Positions 26,015 to 36,615 of a stretch of DNA of 40,017 nt are shown here, in pieces. This DNA comes from Actinomycetes bacterium (GTDB lineage Bacteria; Actinomycetota; Acidimicrobiia; Acidimicrobiales; Acidimicrobiaceae). How positions within the stretch are numbered: the stretch's first letter is position 1; every line of letters starts with the position of its first letter. Below the pieces are notes generated by a model that had not been told where the DNA came from, did no database searches, and saw only the letters and a list, made by a program, of their open reading frames with translations. The stretch is taken from positions 1-40,017 of the forward strand of contig JAJZBG010000018.1 in NCBI GenBank assembly GCA_021799035.1. The letters are read 5' to 3'. A program made the translations under genes and the position numbers.

Positions 26015-27225
26015 CGGATATGCATCTTAGAAATGGCTCGCGAAATGATCAGCCGCTGTATCTCTGAAGTCCCCTCGAATATCGTGTAAATTTTTGCGTC
26101 CCTATACCACCGCTGAACAGGGTATTCACGCACGTACCCGTAACCGCCCAGAATCTGAATCGCTTCCTCTGTCACTTTGACCGCGGTCTCGCCGGCGTAC
26201 AGCTTTGACATGGAACCCTGAGCTGAATCGAACGGCACCTTGTTTGCTGCCATCCACGCTGCCCTGTGCACCAGCAGTCTCGCAGCATCAATCTTGACAG
26301 CCATGTCTGCAAGCTTGAATGCAATGCCCTGATTATCGATTATTGGCCTGCCAAACTGCGTCCGTTGCTTCGCATAGTCAAGAGCAAACTCGTAAGCTGC
26401 CCTTGCAATGCCAAGAGCCTGCGAACCAACCAGAGGCCTTGAAGCCTCAAAAGTTGCCATAGCCGCCTGAGTCTTGGACCTCTTGCCCTCTTTTGCCCTG
26501 GCAAGCCTCTCATCGAGCGCCTCCTTGCCCCCGAGCAGCGCCGAACCGGGTACTCTACAGTTATCCAGAACGACTTCGGCAGTATGGGAAGCACGGATGC
26601 CAAGCTTCTTGAACTTCTGGCCCATCGACAAGCCTTTGGTATCAGGCCCTATCACGAATGAAGCCTGGCCCCTAGCCCCAAGAGACGGATCCACACTCGC
26701 GACAACCACGTGAACATCGGCAATTCCGCCGTTTGTAATCCACGTCTTAGTCCCGTCCAACGTCCATGAATCAGAGGCAGCGTCATAGACAGCCCGAGTA
26801 CGCAAAGACGAAACGTCCGAACCCGCATCGGGTTCACTCACCGCAAATGCAGCCAGCTGAGGTTTGTCTGGTGAGCCAAAGCACTTGGGAATCCATTCGC
26901 CAATCTGCTCCGGCGTTCCGTTCGCCATTATGCCCACGACAGCAAGGGTAGAACCAAAAATGGCAAGGGTAATGCCAGCATCCCCCCAAGCCATCTCCTC
27001 ATTCACCAACGCCAGCGTGAGGCCGCTCGGATCCGCGTATCCGTTCGCTATGAAGTCAAGCGAATAGAGGCCGATCTTCGCAGCTTCTTGAATTATGGGC
27101 CAAGGAGTTTCTTCGCGTTCATCCCACTCAGATGCCGCAGGACGAATCACCTTTTCCGCGAAGTCGTGAACCCATTGCTGGATGCCTAGCTGGTCTTCAT
27201 TCAGCTGCAGCGAAAATTCTCCCAT
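26011..27225 (-). CDS. Acyl-CoA dehydrogenase
   Basis: The 404-residue flavoenzyme has family blocks: LAAFAVSEPDAGSDVSSLRT and the WITNGG FAD region, FKKLGIRASHTAEVVLDNCRVP, RTQFGRPIIDNQGIAFKLAD, ILGGYGYVREYPVQRWYRD, and the C-terminal IYTIFEGTSEIQR with the catalytic-base glutamate. It oxidises acyl-CoA to trans-2-enoyl-CoA and gives electrons to ETF, encoded at 7.5-9.2 kb. The chain-length range cannot be read. AGAGGA lies about eight bases before the ATG. Two inverted repeats lie upstream (27261-27281 and 27292-27325). Confidence 0.92.
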   Translation of the reverse strand: MGEFSLQLNEDQLGIQQWVHDFAEKVIRPAASEWDEREETPWPIIQEAAKIGLYSLDFIANGYADPSGLTLALVNEEMAWGDAGITLAIFGSTLAVVGIMANGTPEQIGEWIPKCFGSPDKPQLAAFAVSEPDAGSDVSSLRTRAVYDAASDSWTLDGTKTWITNGGIADVHVVVASVDPSLGARGQASFVIGPDTKGLSMGQKFKKLGIRASHTAEVVLDNCRVPGSALLGGKEALDERLARAKEGKRSKTQAAMATFEASRPLVGSQALGIARAAYEFALDYAKQRTQFGRPIIDNQGIAFKLADMAVKIDAARLLVHRAAWMAANKVPFDSAQGSMSKLYAGETAVKVTEEAIQILGGYGYVREYPVQRWYRDAKIYTIFEGTSEIQRLIISRAISKMHIR

Positions 27226-27260
27226 GCCAAGTTCCTCTCGACCGATTTCCTACACATGTT

Positions 27261-27281
27261 ACCAACGAGTAAGTAGTTGGT
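27261..27281. promoter_or_regulatory. Candidate operator upstream of acyl-CoA dehydrogenase
   Basis: A perfect inverted repeat ACCAAC-9 nt-GTTGGT lies 36 bp before the acyl-CoA dehydrogenase start codon, in the place of a promoter. The arm and spacer size fit a TetR-type dimer site; the TetR-family gene at 25319-26014 is the obvious candidate. Binding is inferred. Confidence 0.45.
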
Positions 27282-27291
27282 CAATCGCTCC

Positions 27292-27325
27292 GTTGAACTA
27301 AGAACAGGATTGCCCTTAGTTCAAC
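27292..27325. repeat. 11-bp perfect inverted repeat between cspA and acyl-CoA dehydrogenase
   Basis: GTTGAACTAAG (27292-27302) and CTTAGTTCAAC (27315-27325) pair perfectly across 12 nt. It lies 36 bp beyond the cold-shock gene's stop codon. As RNA it could end that transcript, but no T-tract follows on the minus strand. It could equally be an operator for the acyl-CoA dehydrogenase gene. Confidence 0.55.
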
Positions 27326-27360
27326 TCACGCGTTTGTGAAGAATTGGCTGGAGAATAAGG

Positions 27361-27561
27361 CTAGGAGACTCGAACGTCCACAGCCTGAAGGCCCTTGGGG
27401 CCTTCCTGGACCTCGAATTCTACAATCTGCCCCTCTTCCAAAACTCTGTAACCATTCATTTGAATGGCACTGAAGTGAACAAATACATCCGCTCCATTAT
27501 CCTGAGAAATAAAACCGAAGCCCTTCTCAGAGTTGAACCACTTTACAGTACCGGTCGCCAC
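27361..27561 (-). CDS. cspA: Cold-shock domain protein
   Basis: The 66-residue single-domain protein has both RNA-binding motifs, KGFGFIS and VFVHFSAI, and the C-terminal [12 protein letters not shown] strand. Cold-shock proteins bind single-stranded RNA or DNA and melt RNA structure. The start is GTG at 27561 with AAGGGAG about ten bases upstream. The start codon lies in an odd palindrome CGCCAC-A-GTGGCG, which could hide it in a small hairpin in the mRNA. The gene is on its own. Confidence 0.93.
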   Translation of the reverse strand: MATGTVKWFNSEKGFGFISQDNGADVFVHFSAIQMNGYRVLEEGQIVEFEVQEGPKGLQAVDVRVS

Positions 27562-27890
27562 TGTGGCGATCTCCCTTCTAAAAAAGCAACTACAGACAAG
27601 AAGGGAATTTCCAAGTTCTCAAGAAAAGTCTTTTCAGACAACGTTCAGATGGGTCGGCTACCCCTTCTCAAATTGCTACCATACCACCTAGAACACATCG
27701 TTAGCCACAATTATTTTTTAATTCGATGCCGCAGATATCGTCTAAAGACCGTTCTTGCAGCATTTTCGCGAACACATAAACCTCAAAAACCGTGTATGTC
27801 TCTCGGTCTCTAAGACCGAGAGATGGCTAAACGTCATGGCAGAACGACTGAAAAAATCTCCGCTGATGCCAAGTCTGTGATCGCTGCAAC
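27562..27890. other. Upstream region of the cold-shock gene and tail of cysS
   Basis: Holds the cold-shock gene's promoter and leader (not placed exactly) and the sequence after cysS. The notable element is a perfect hairpin at 27799-27823. A plus-strand frame of 80 codons beginning at 27823 runs into cysS and is not believed. Confidence 0.4.
27799..27823. terminator. Perfect 10-bp hairpin downstream of cysS
   Basis: TCTCTCGGTC and GACCGAGAGA are perfect complements around a 5-nt loop. The element lies 68 bp after the cysS stop on the minus strand. No T-run follows the stem, so it may be a weak or factor-assisted terminator, or an operator. Confidence 0.45.
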
Positions 27891-29258
27891 CTATCGCCTC
27901 TTCACCTTCGGTCCAGAAGGAGTGTCCTCTACTGCAAAGCCCAGATCAGATAGCTCCTTCCTCAGGCGATCAGAAAGCGCAAAGTCCTTCACTGAGCGAG
28001 CTTCCTCCCGTCGTTCAACGATCTCCTTGACGTTCGACGGAAGCTCCGCCTCTTCGGTTCCGTGAAGCGTCAGGCCAAGAGCGCCAAAAAGATGCTCCAT
28101 GGTGGCACAAGCCTTGCCAGCTTCTTCTAGCATCCCATCGTCAAGCAGCTGATTGACTTTTGACCTCAGTTCGAATAGCCGCCCAGTTGCAGTCGGCGTA
28201 TCAAGATCATTGTCCATCGCCTCCCTGAAAGCTTGCAACTCCTCCTCGTCGAGCTGAGAAGACGTCATATCGACACCTGCATCCAAAACCCTCTGACAAG
28301 TGCTATCCAACCTTGATAGCGCCCTTGAGGCCTCTGCAACCGTCTGTGAATTGACATCAAGCGGGGAACGGTAGTGAGACTGCAAAACAAGAAGGCGGTA
28401 TGCCCTTGGGTCAGTGGTCTCCAGCAGCTCATCCAGCGTCGTGAAGTTGCCCAGCGATTTGGACATCTTCTCGCTTCCAACCATGACAAAGCCGTTGTGG
28501 ACCCAGTGGTGGGAGAACTTGTAATGCATAGCTTCAGCTTGGGCGCGTTCGTTCTCATGGTGCGGAAAGGAGAGATCGAGCCCACCGCCATGGAGATCGA
28601 ACTCTTCGCCAAGTAAATCAACTGACATTACAACGCATTCGGTATGCCAACCTGGCCGCCCCGGGCCCCAAGGAGATTCCCATGACCACGAAGAGGGATC
28701 AGAAAATTTCCAGAGAGCAAAATCCATAGGCGACTTCTTGAAATCCTTCTCCGCAATTCTTGCGCCCGCCTTGAGCGACTCAAGGCTTTGACGTGCGAGA
28801 AGACCGTAATCGCCTACCTTGCTCACATCGAAATAGATGCCATCCTCGCCTAAATAGGCAACACCCTCATCCAAGAGCCTGCCGATGAGAGCGACCATCT
28901 GCCCTACATAGGCTGTGGCATGTGGAATCTCATGAGGCTTGAGCACACCCAATTTCGCCATGGTTGAGAACCATTTTTCCTCAAATTCTGAGGCAACCTC
29001 CGACGGAGAACGGTTTTCCGCCTCTGCCCTCTCTAAGATCTTGTCATCAACATCTGTGATATTTGAGACGTGCCTCACTTTGAGTCCACGCCACTCTAAA
29101 TATCTGCGTAGGACGTCGAAGACCAAGGCGTAACGGCCGTGTCCAAGGTGGGCTAGATCGTACACCGTAGGTCCACAGACATACATTGAGAATCGACCAG
29201 GAGCAATTGGGACAATTTCGACAATGTCTCCAACCGCAGTATCAAAAAGACGAAGCAC
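27891..29258 (-). CDS. cysS: Cysteinyl-tRNA synthetase
   Basis: The 455-residue class I synthetase has MYVCGPTVYDLAHLGHGR (HIGH motif), NITDVDDKI, the zinc/substrate blocks GRPGWHTECVVM and HGGGLDLSFPHHENE, and SEKMSKSLGNF (KMSKS). It charges tRNA-Cys. The related mycothiol ligase MshC is excluded by the full-length C-terminal tRNA-binding region. The start is GTG at 29258, fixed by the conserved LRLFDT opening, with no upstream alternative in frame and no ribosome binding site. Only 21 bp separate it from the divergent valS start. Confidence 0.94.
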   Translation of the reverse strand: MLRLFDTAVGDIVEIVPIAPGRFSMYVCGPTVYDLAHLGHGRYALVFDVLRRYLEWRGLKVRHVSNITDVDDKILERAEAENRSPSEVASEFEEKWFSTMAKLGVLKPHEIPHATAYVGQMVALIGRLLDEGVAYLGEDGIYFDVSKVGDYGLLARQSLESLKAGARIAEKDFKKSPMDFALWKFSDPSSWSWESPWGPGRPGWHTECVVMSVDLLGEEFDLHGGGLDLSFPHHENERAQAEAMHYKFSHHWVHNGFVMVGSEKMSKSLGNFTTLDELLETTDPRAYRLLVLQSHYRSPLDVNSQTVAEASRALSRLDSTCQRVLDAGVDMTSSQLDEEELQAFREAMDNDLDTPTATGRLFELRSKVNQLLDDGMLEEAGKACATMEHLFGALGLTLHGTEEAELPSNVKEIVERREEARSVKDFALSDRLRKELSDLGFAVEDTPSGPKVKRR

Positions 29259-29262
29259 AAAA

Positions 29263-29273
29263 GGTACGGTACC
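29263..29273. promoter_or_regulatory. Palindrome in the 21-bp cysS-valS spacer
   Basis: GGTAC-G-GTACC is a perfect odd palindrome in the middle of the spacer between two divergent start codons. It could be a binding site acting on both genes, or chance. It leaves no room for ordinary ribosome binding sites. Confidence 0.35.
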
Positions 29274-29279
29274 GGATAG

Positions 29280-31940
29280 ATGAGTTATTCAGTCCCCGAA
29301 AAACCATCTCTTGATGGATTAGAGGAAAATTGGCTACGAAAATGGCGCGAAAGCGGCACCTATACGTACCGAGGCGGCACCGAAAGAGACAAAATCTACT
29401 CCATAGACACTCCTCCGCCCACGGTCAGTGGTTCCTTGCACATCGGGCACGTCTTCTCATATACACACACAGACGTGATCGCCCGCTACAAGCGAATGAA
29501 GGGATTCAGCGTCTTCTATCCAATTGGATGGGATGACAATGGTGTGCCAACCGAAAGAAGGGTCCAGAACTATTACGGAGTACGCTGCGATCCATCCCTA
29601 ACGTTTGACCCTGACTTCAAAACCCCATCTGACCCAAGCAAAGGCCAAGTCCCGGTCTCGAGACGGAACTTCATCGACCTCTGCATTGCTCTGACTGCCG
29701 AGGACGAGAAGGCCTTTGAAGACCTCTGGCGACATCTTGGCCTTTCTGTCGACTGGGATCTCACCTATACAACCGTTGGGCCCGGCGCACAACGGGTGAG
29801 CCAGGCGGCCTTCTTGAAGCTAGTCGAACGAGGAGAGATCTATAGTTCAGAGGCACCAACCTTATGGGATGTTGACTTTGGCACCGCAGTATCGCAGGCC
29901 GAACTAGAAGATCGCGAAATCGAGGGTTTCTTTCACAAGGTCAGGTTTTACCAAGAAACAGACGGTTCAGAGGTGATCATTGAGACCACGAGGCCAGAGT
30001 TGATACCCGCCGTGGTCGCACTGGTGGCAAACCCAAAGGATGACAGGTACAAGGAACTCTTTGGCAGTTACGTCTATTCTCCCCTGTTCGGCGTAAAAGT
30101 CCCTGTTGTCGCTCACGAGCTCGCCGACCCAGAAAAAGGGTCAGGAATAGCAATGGTCTGCACCTTCGGAGATCTGACCGACGTCACCTGGTGGAAGGAT
30201 CTTGATCTGGATCTCCGCCTCATAGTTGGCAGGGACGGACGCATCCTGGACCCAAATTGGGGCACAGAAGGATTGGAATCGCGCGATGCGCAGCTGGCAG
30301 AAACCAACTTCGCCCATCTGGCAGGAAAGCCCATTCGCAAAGCCAGGGAAATCATCGTGGCTCTTCTGGAGGAGCAAGGCCATCTAGTGGAGCCGCCCCG
30401 CAAGATCACACATCCCGTCAAATTCTACGAAAAGGGTGAGAAGCCTCTAGAGGTGGTTGCTTCGCGACAATGGTTCATTAGAACCCTTGACCATAAGGAG
30501 AAGCTGATCACACTTGGCCGGCAGCTGAACTGGGTGCCACCATACATGCGAATTCGCTTCGAGACCTGGGTGGAAGGGCTCAACACCGACTGGAACGTAT
30601 CTCGCCAGAGATTCTTCGGAATTCCGATACCGGTCTGGTATCGATTGGACGAACGCGGAGAGGTTGACTACGAAGACCCGATACTCCCCAACCTCTCTCA
30701 GCTCCCTGTCGACCCATCACAGGATGCTCCAATGGGTTTCACCGAAGACCAAAGGGGCAAGCCGGGAGGGTTCCTAGCAGACCCCGACGTTATGGACACC
30801 TGGGCTACTTCTTCACTGACTCCCCAAATAGCGACAGGCTGGCCTGACGACGATCAAAAGTTCAGGTCGCTCTTTCCAATGGACCTGCGGCCGCAGGGCC
30901 AAGACATTATCCGAACCTGGCTGTTCTACACCGTCCTCAGGTCGGCGCTTGAGCACAACAAGCTGCCATGGCGAAACACCGTCATTTCAGGTTTCGTTCT
31001 CGACCCTGATCGCAAAAAGATGTCGAAATCAAAGGGAAACGTTGTCACGCCAATGCCTCTGCTGGAAAAACACGGTGCCGATGCCTTGCGATACTGGGCG
31101 GCGAGCGGACGGCCCGGCGTCGACACGGCCGCCGATGAAGGGCAGATGAAGATCGGCAGGCGCATGGCCATCAAGCTACTCAACGCCTCAAAGTTCGCCA
31201 TCGGCATTGCGGGCAGTGGGATGGAAGCCAAACCATTCCTTCCACAGCGCCTTCGAGTTGCTCCGCTCGATGCATCGATGCTGGCCCAACTTTCTGAGGT
31301 TATCAGCGAAGCTTCGAAAGCCTTAGAAGCATACGACCATACAAGAGCGCTTGAAGTCAGTGAAAAATTCTTCTGGAACTTCTGCGACAACTACCTCGAA
31401 CTGGTGAAGCTCCGCGCTTATGGAGAAGGTCGTCAACCGGCAAGCGGGTCTGATGCCGAAAACATCGAAGGGACGATGTCAGCAAGAATTTCGCTAATCA
31501 CGGCAATTAGGATTATGCTCCGCCTCTTTGCGCCATTCCTTCCGTTCGTATCGGAAGAGGTCTGGTCATGGTTCAACAAAGACTCAGTGCACCTCTCGAA
31601 GTGGCCCGAGCCCGAACAGATCGAAAATGACCTCAAAGCGAGCGCCGCAGAACTCTTTGGTACCGAGCAAGTGACACTAGATCAAATGGGCTCCAGCCTT
31701 CTCGAGAACATTTCAGAAATACTCGCCGATCTTAGAAAGCTCAAGTCAGAAGCAAAAAGATCGATGAAGACAGCTGTAGCATCTCTGGAGCTTGCAGGTC
31801 CACCCGCCGATTTAGAGATGCTGTCACTGGGGATCGGCGATTTACTCGATGCAGGCGTCGTAGCCAATTGCGCATTGAGAGAGACACCCGGGGAGAACTT
31901 CCAAGTCCGTGCGGAACTTGAACCGGAACAGGCTTCTTAG
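29280..31940 (+). CDS. valS: Valyl-tRNA synthetase
   Basis: The 886-residue class I synthetase has the HIGH motif in SGSLHIGHVFSYTHTD, IGWDDNGVPTERRVQ, an editing domain with IETTRPELIPAVVALV, and KKMSKSKGNVVTP (KMSKS, about residue 580). It charges tRNA-Val and clears mischarged threonine. The sequence is of the type found in actinobacteria, related to archaeal-style ValRS. The long C-terminal coiled coil of E. coli ValRS appears to be absent or short. No clear ribosome binding site precedes the ATG. Confidence 0.94.
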   Translation: MSYSVPEKPSLDGLEENWLRKWRESGTYTYRGGTERDKIYSIDTPPPTVSGSLHIGHVFSYTHTDVIARYKRMKGFSVFYPIGWDDNGVPTERRVQNYYGVRCDPSLTFDPDFKTPSDPSKGQVPVSRRNFIDLCIALTAEDEKAFEDLWRHLGLSVDWDLTYTTVGPGAQRVSQAAFLKLVERGEIYSSEAPTLWDVDFGTAVSQAELEDREIEGFFHKVRFYQETDGSEVIIETTRPELIPAVVALVANPKDDRYKELFGSYVYSPLFGVKVPVVAHELADPEKGSGIAMVCTFGDLTDVTWWKDLDLDLRLIVGRDGRILDPNWGTEGLESRDAQLAETNFAHLAGKPIRKAREIIVALLEEQGHLVEPPRKITHPVKFYEKGEKPLEVVASRQWFIRTLDHKEKLITLGRQLNWVPPYMRIRFETWVEGLNTDWNVSRQRFFGIPIPVWYRLDERGEVDYEDPILPNLSQLPVDPSQDAPMGFTEDQRGKPGGFLADPDVMDTWATSSLTPQIATGWPDDDQKFRSLFPMDLRPQGQDIIRTWLFYTVLRSALEHNKLPWRNTVISGFVLDPDRKKMSKSKGNVVTPMPLLEKHGADALRYWAASGRPGVDTAADEGQMKIGRRMAIKLLNASKFAIGIAGSGMEAKPFLPQRLRVAPLDASMLAQLSEVISEASKALEAYDHTRALEVSEKFFWNFCDNYLELVKLRAYGEGRQPASGSDAENIEGTMSARISLITAIRIMLRLFAPFLPFVSEEVWSWFNKDSVHLSKWPEPEQIENDLKASAAELFGTEQVTLDQMGSSLLENISEILADLRKLKSEAKRSMKTAVASLELAGPPADLEMLSLGIGDLLDAGVVANCALRETPGENFQVRAELEPEQAS

Positions 31941-31961
31941 ACATCGACTTTACGACCGAAA

Positions 31962-31995
31962 GCGGGAGACGGAAGTGATAGCCGCCATCTCCCGC
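31962..31995. terminator. Hairpin between convergent valS and thiC
   Basis: An 8-bp stem GCGGGAGA (31962-31969) and TCTCCCGC (31988-31995) with an 18-nt loop lies in the 63-bp gap between the two stop codons. There is no strong T-tract on either side, so it is a moderate candidate for a shared terminator. Confidence 0.5.
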
Positions 31996-32003
31996 CGCGA
32001 AAT

Positions 32004-34264
<2,261 letters not shown>

Positions 34265-34696
34265 ATGCTTATGCGATCTGATCCATTTCGCGATATTGAC
34301 CGATTGGCTCAACAAATTTGGGAAACTTCATTTCGATCATCAGGCATGCCACTAGACGCCTACCGAGAAGGAGACCACTTCGTCGCGGAATTTGATCTTC
34401 CCGGCGTCGACCCAGATTCAATTGACATCACGGTCGAAAAGAATATGCTAAGCGTCCATGCAGAAAGGCCTCGGCTAGTGACAGAAGGCAAGGACATCGA
34501 GATAGTCTCAAACGAACGAGTCCACGGAAGCTTCACAAGGCAGCTGTTCCTCGGTGAGACTCTCGATACCGAGCACATAGAGGCCAACTATGTCAATGGC
34601 GTTTTGACAGTCAGGATTCCTGTCGCCGAAACAGCAAAGCCTCGCAAGGTGCATGTGGGTTCTGGCGACAACAAGAAGCACGCGATAAGCGCATAG
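34265..34696 (+). CDS. Hsp20-family small heat-shock protein
   Basis: The 143-residue protein has a central alpha-crystallin domain (about 35-130): EFDLPGVDPDSIDITVE, a short VHGSFTRQLFLGE block, and the closing NGVLTVRIPV. Small heat-shock proteins hold unfolded proteins until refolding. A near-perfect ribosome binding site, AAAGGAGGT (34249-34257), lies seven bases before ATG 34265, so the longer frame from 34226 is not used. A strong terminator follows. An HspR-like gene lies just downstream. Confidence 0.92.
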   Translation: MLMRSDPFRDIDRLAQQIWETSFRSSGMPLDAYREGDHFVAEFDLPGVDPDSIDITVEKNMLSVHAERPRLVTEGKDIEIVSNERVHGSFTRQLFLGETLDTEHIEANYVNGVLTVRIPVAETAKPRKVHVGSGDNKKHAISA

Positions 34697-34714
34697 CTTT
34701 GCATTTGCGTTCAC

Positions 34715-34750
34715 GAAGGCCCATCCCAACCAAGTGGATGGGCCTTCTTT
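34715..34750 (+). terminator. Strong intrinsic terminator after hsp20
   Basis: A perfect 12-bp stem, GAAGGCCCATCC (34715-34726) and GGATGGGCCTTC (34736-34747), with a 9-nt loop, followed by TTT. It lies 18 bp after the hsp20 stop codon and ahead of the merR-like gene. Confidence 0.85.
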
Positions 34751-34793
34751 GGCAGCCGTAGGGAAAAGGCATCAATAAGGGGCGTGAGAACAT

Positions 34794-35093
34794 TTGGTGA
34801 GTAGCAGTTTTCCTTTCCATGACGAGTTTGCGGCAATCTATTCCGTTGGCCAAGTCGCCGAGATGCTTAATGTTCAGCCCGCCTTCCTGCGACGCCTGGA
34901 CAACGAGGCGGTCGTGCAGCCGGCACGCTCAGAGGGTGGGCAGCGCCGCTATAGCATCAACCAGGTATACCTCGTCGAAAAGGTGATCGGCCTTGCCGCC
35001 GAGGGCCTCACTCTAGCAGGCATACGCAAGTTCCTCGAGTTGGAAGCACAGGTCCATGAGCTTCAAAGCCAAATTGCACAGCTCAAGAAATAG
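34794..35093 (+). CDS. MerR-family regulator, HspR-like
   Basis: About 99 residues. A MerR-type winged helix-turn-helix (about 14-80) reads IYSVGQVAEMLNVQPAFLRR then a GGQRRYSINQV wing, followed by a short coiled-coil LEAQVHELQSQIAQLKK. The size and the pattern match HspR repressors of heat-shock genes, which have no ligand domain. The start is TTG 34794 or GTG 34797, with AAGGGG upstream. Position just after hsp20 supports a heat-shock role, but the terminator between them implies its own promoter. Confidence 0.78.
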   Translation: MVSSSFPFHDEFAAIYSVGQVAEMLNVQPAFLRRLDNEAVVQPARSEGGQRRYSINQVYLVEKVIGLAAEGLTLAGIRKFLELEAQVHELQSQIAQLKK

Positions 35094-35202
35094 TTTGACA
35101 CCGCCATGTTCTCCGTGGATATTGGCCTCAGACCACAAATCCCTTCCAAACGGGTTCACCTGAATCACTGATCACGCTTCCGCCCAACAGCTAGCATCTA
35201 GA

Positions 35203-35214
35203 AAAAACGTTTTT
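35203..35214. promoter_or_regulatory. 12-bp palindrome upstream of the dioxygenase operon
   Basis: AAAAACGTTTTT, about 70 bp before the alpha-subunit start codon. It could be an operator for a regulator of the aromatic operon, but a low-complexity palindrome can arise by chance. Confidence 0.35.
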
Positions 35215-35283
35215 GAACCATTACTGAAGTGGGACGTTTCCAGCAGTATGTCAGGGAGCGTATTGTGAAGGAGAGCAACAGCT

Positions 35284-36615
35284 ATGGCGCCGAACCCTTT
35301 GACAAGTGAACCCGGCACAGGTACCAGGACAACGGCAGATCCCAAAATATTGAGTCTGATACGCGACGAACCGACGCGCTTCCGTCTTCACAGTGCGGTG
35401 TACACCAACCAGCACATATTCGACAAGGAGATCTCACGGATCTTTGAGCGCAGCTGGATCTTTGTTGCGCACGAAGAGATGGTGCATCAGCCCGGAGATT
35501 ACGTGACGACCAACCTTGGAAAGCAGCCGGTTATCGTCAGCCGCGATGAGGACGGCGACATAAGTGTGCTCTTTAATCGTTGCGCACACAGGGGATCTGT
35601 TGTTTGCCGCGAAGAACGGGGGCACGCCAACGTCTTCAGATGTCCTTACCATGGCTGGGTATTCGGAAATAACGGGCATCTCGTAGGAGTTGCACAGCGG
35701 AGCGGGTATCCTGACGACTTCTTTGATTGGGGGCTCCGGCTTGAACCAATTCCGCGCGTGGAAACCTACCGAGGACTGGTCTTCGCGAATCTAGATCCAA
35801 CCGCTCCCCCTCTGTCGGACCGATTGAGCTCAGTGCGCCGCTACATCGACCTCTGGTGTGACAGATCACCCGAAGGAAGGCTGAGGTTGCCAGAAGGGGT
35901 GCACCGCTACGAGTTTCCCGCGAACTGGAAGCTGCAAGCAGAAAACGGCGTCGATGGTTACCACGGAAATTACGTTCACGAGTCCTTTGTCAACATTTTG
36001 GAGCGTTCAGGCGAACGAGGGGCCGGTTCAACGACAAAGACCAGGAACACCCTAGGGTCAAGAAACTTTGCCAAGGGCATGCCGCATGGAGACGGGCTTC
36101 TTGAACGGGAAGAAGGCATGCTGGGGACTTTTGACTATAGGGGCCACAAGGACTACTGCGAAAGACTGGAAGCCTCATACGGACCTGATCGAGCGGATGA
36201 CATTATGATGCAGCGGAACATCTTCATTTTTCCCAACCTCTTCCTGTTCGAGTCTCACATCAGGGTGATTCATCCCGTCAGCCCTAACACAAGCTACATC
36301 GATGTACATCCCACGTATTTGGAGGGTGCCGGCGACGAGACAAACGAAGAACGCCTTTCCGAGCATGAACGATTTTTCGGGCCGTCCGGTTTCGGTGCGC
36401 CTGACGATATCGAAATCTTTGTGTGCACCCAAACAGGTGCGGCCGCATCATCAAACCCATGGCTGGAGTTTTCGAGAGGCATGCATCGGGAGGCGTTGAA
36501 CGAACTCGGAGAAGTGGTGGGCCACTCAACCGACGAGGTCCCGCAGAGATCTCTATATAGAGAATGGCTACGGTTAATGTCGGAAGGCGAGAGACTTGAG
36601 GAGAATGGCCTGTGA
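35284..36615 (+). CDS. Rieske aromatic-ring dioxygenase, alpha subunit
   Basis: The 443-residue oxygenase subunit has a Rieske 2Fe-2S site CxH-x17-CxxH (Cys100, His102, Cys120, His123) and a catalytic iron site with NGVDGYHGNYVHESF (Asp224, His227, His232) plus a later aspartate in GAPDDIEIF. Such enzymes add both atoms of O2 to an aromatic ring to give cis-dihydrodiols. The sequence is most like benzoate/anthranilate-type enzymes. AAGGAGAG lies upstream of the ATG. The beta subunit gene overlaps its stop by four bases. No reductase or ferredoxin gene is adjacent. The substrate is not fixed. Confidence 0.9.
   Translation: MAPNPLTSEPGTGTRTTADPKILSLIRDEPTRFRLHSAVYTNQHIFDKEISRIFERSWIFVAHEEMVHQPGDYVTTNLGKQPVIVSRDEDGDISVLFNRCAHRGSVVCREERGHANVFRCPYHGWVFGNNGHLVGVAQRSGYPDDFFDWGLRLEPIPRVETYRGLVFANLDPTAPPLSDRLSSVRRYIDLWCDRSPEGRLRLPEGVHRYEFPANWKLQAENGVDGYHGNYVHESFVNILERSGERGAGSTTKTRNTLGSRNFAKGMPHGDGLLEREEGMLGTFDYRGHKDYCERLEASYGPDRADDIMMQRNIFIFPNLFLFESHIRVIHPVSPNTSYIDVHPTYLEGAGDETNEERLSEHERFFGPSGFGAPDDIEIFVCTQTGAAASSNPWLEFSRGMHREALNELGEVVGHSTDEVPQRSLYREWLRLMSEGERLEENGL

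Noticed and set aside
27823-28065. An 80-codon plus-strand frame beginning after the hairpin
   Set aside because: Most of it is antisense to the conserved C-terminus of cysS and it shows no support of its own.
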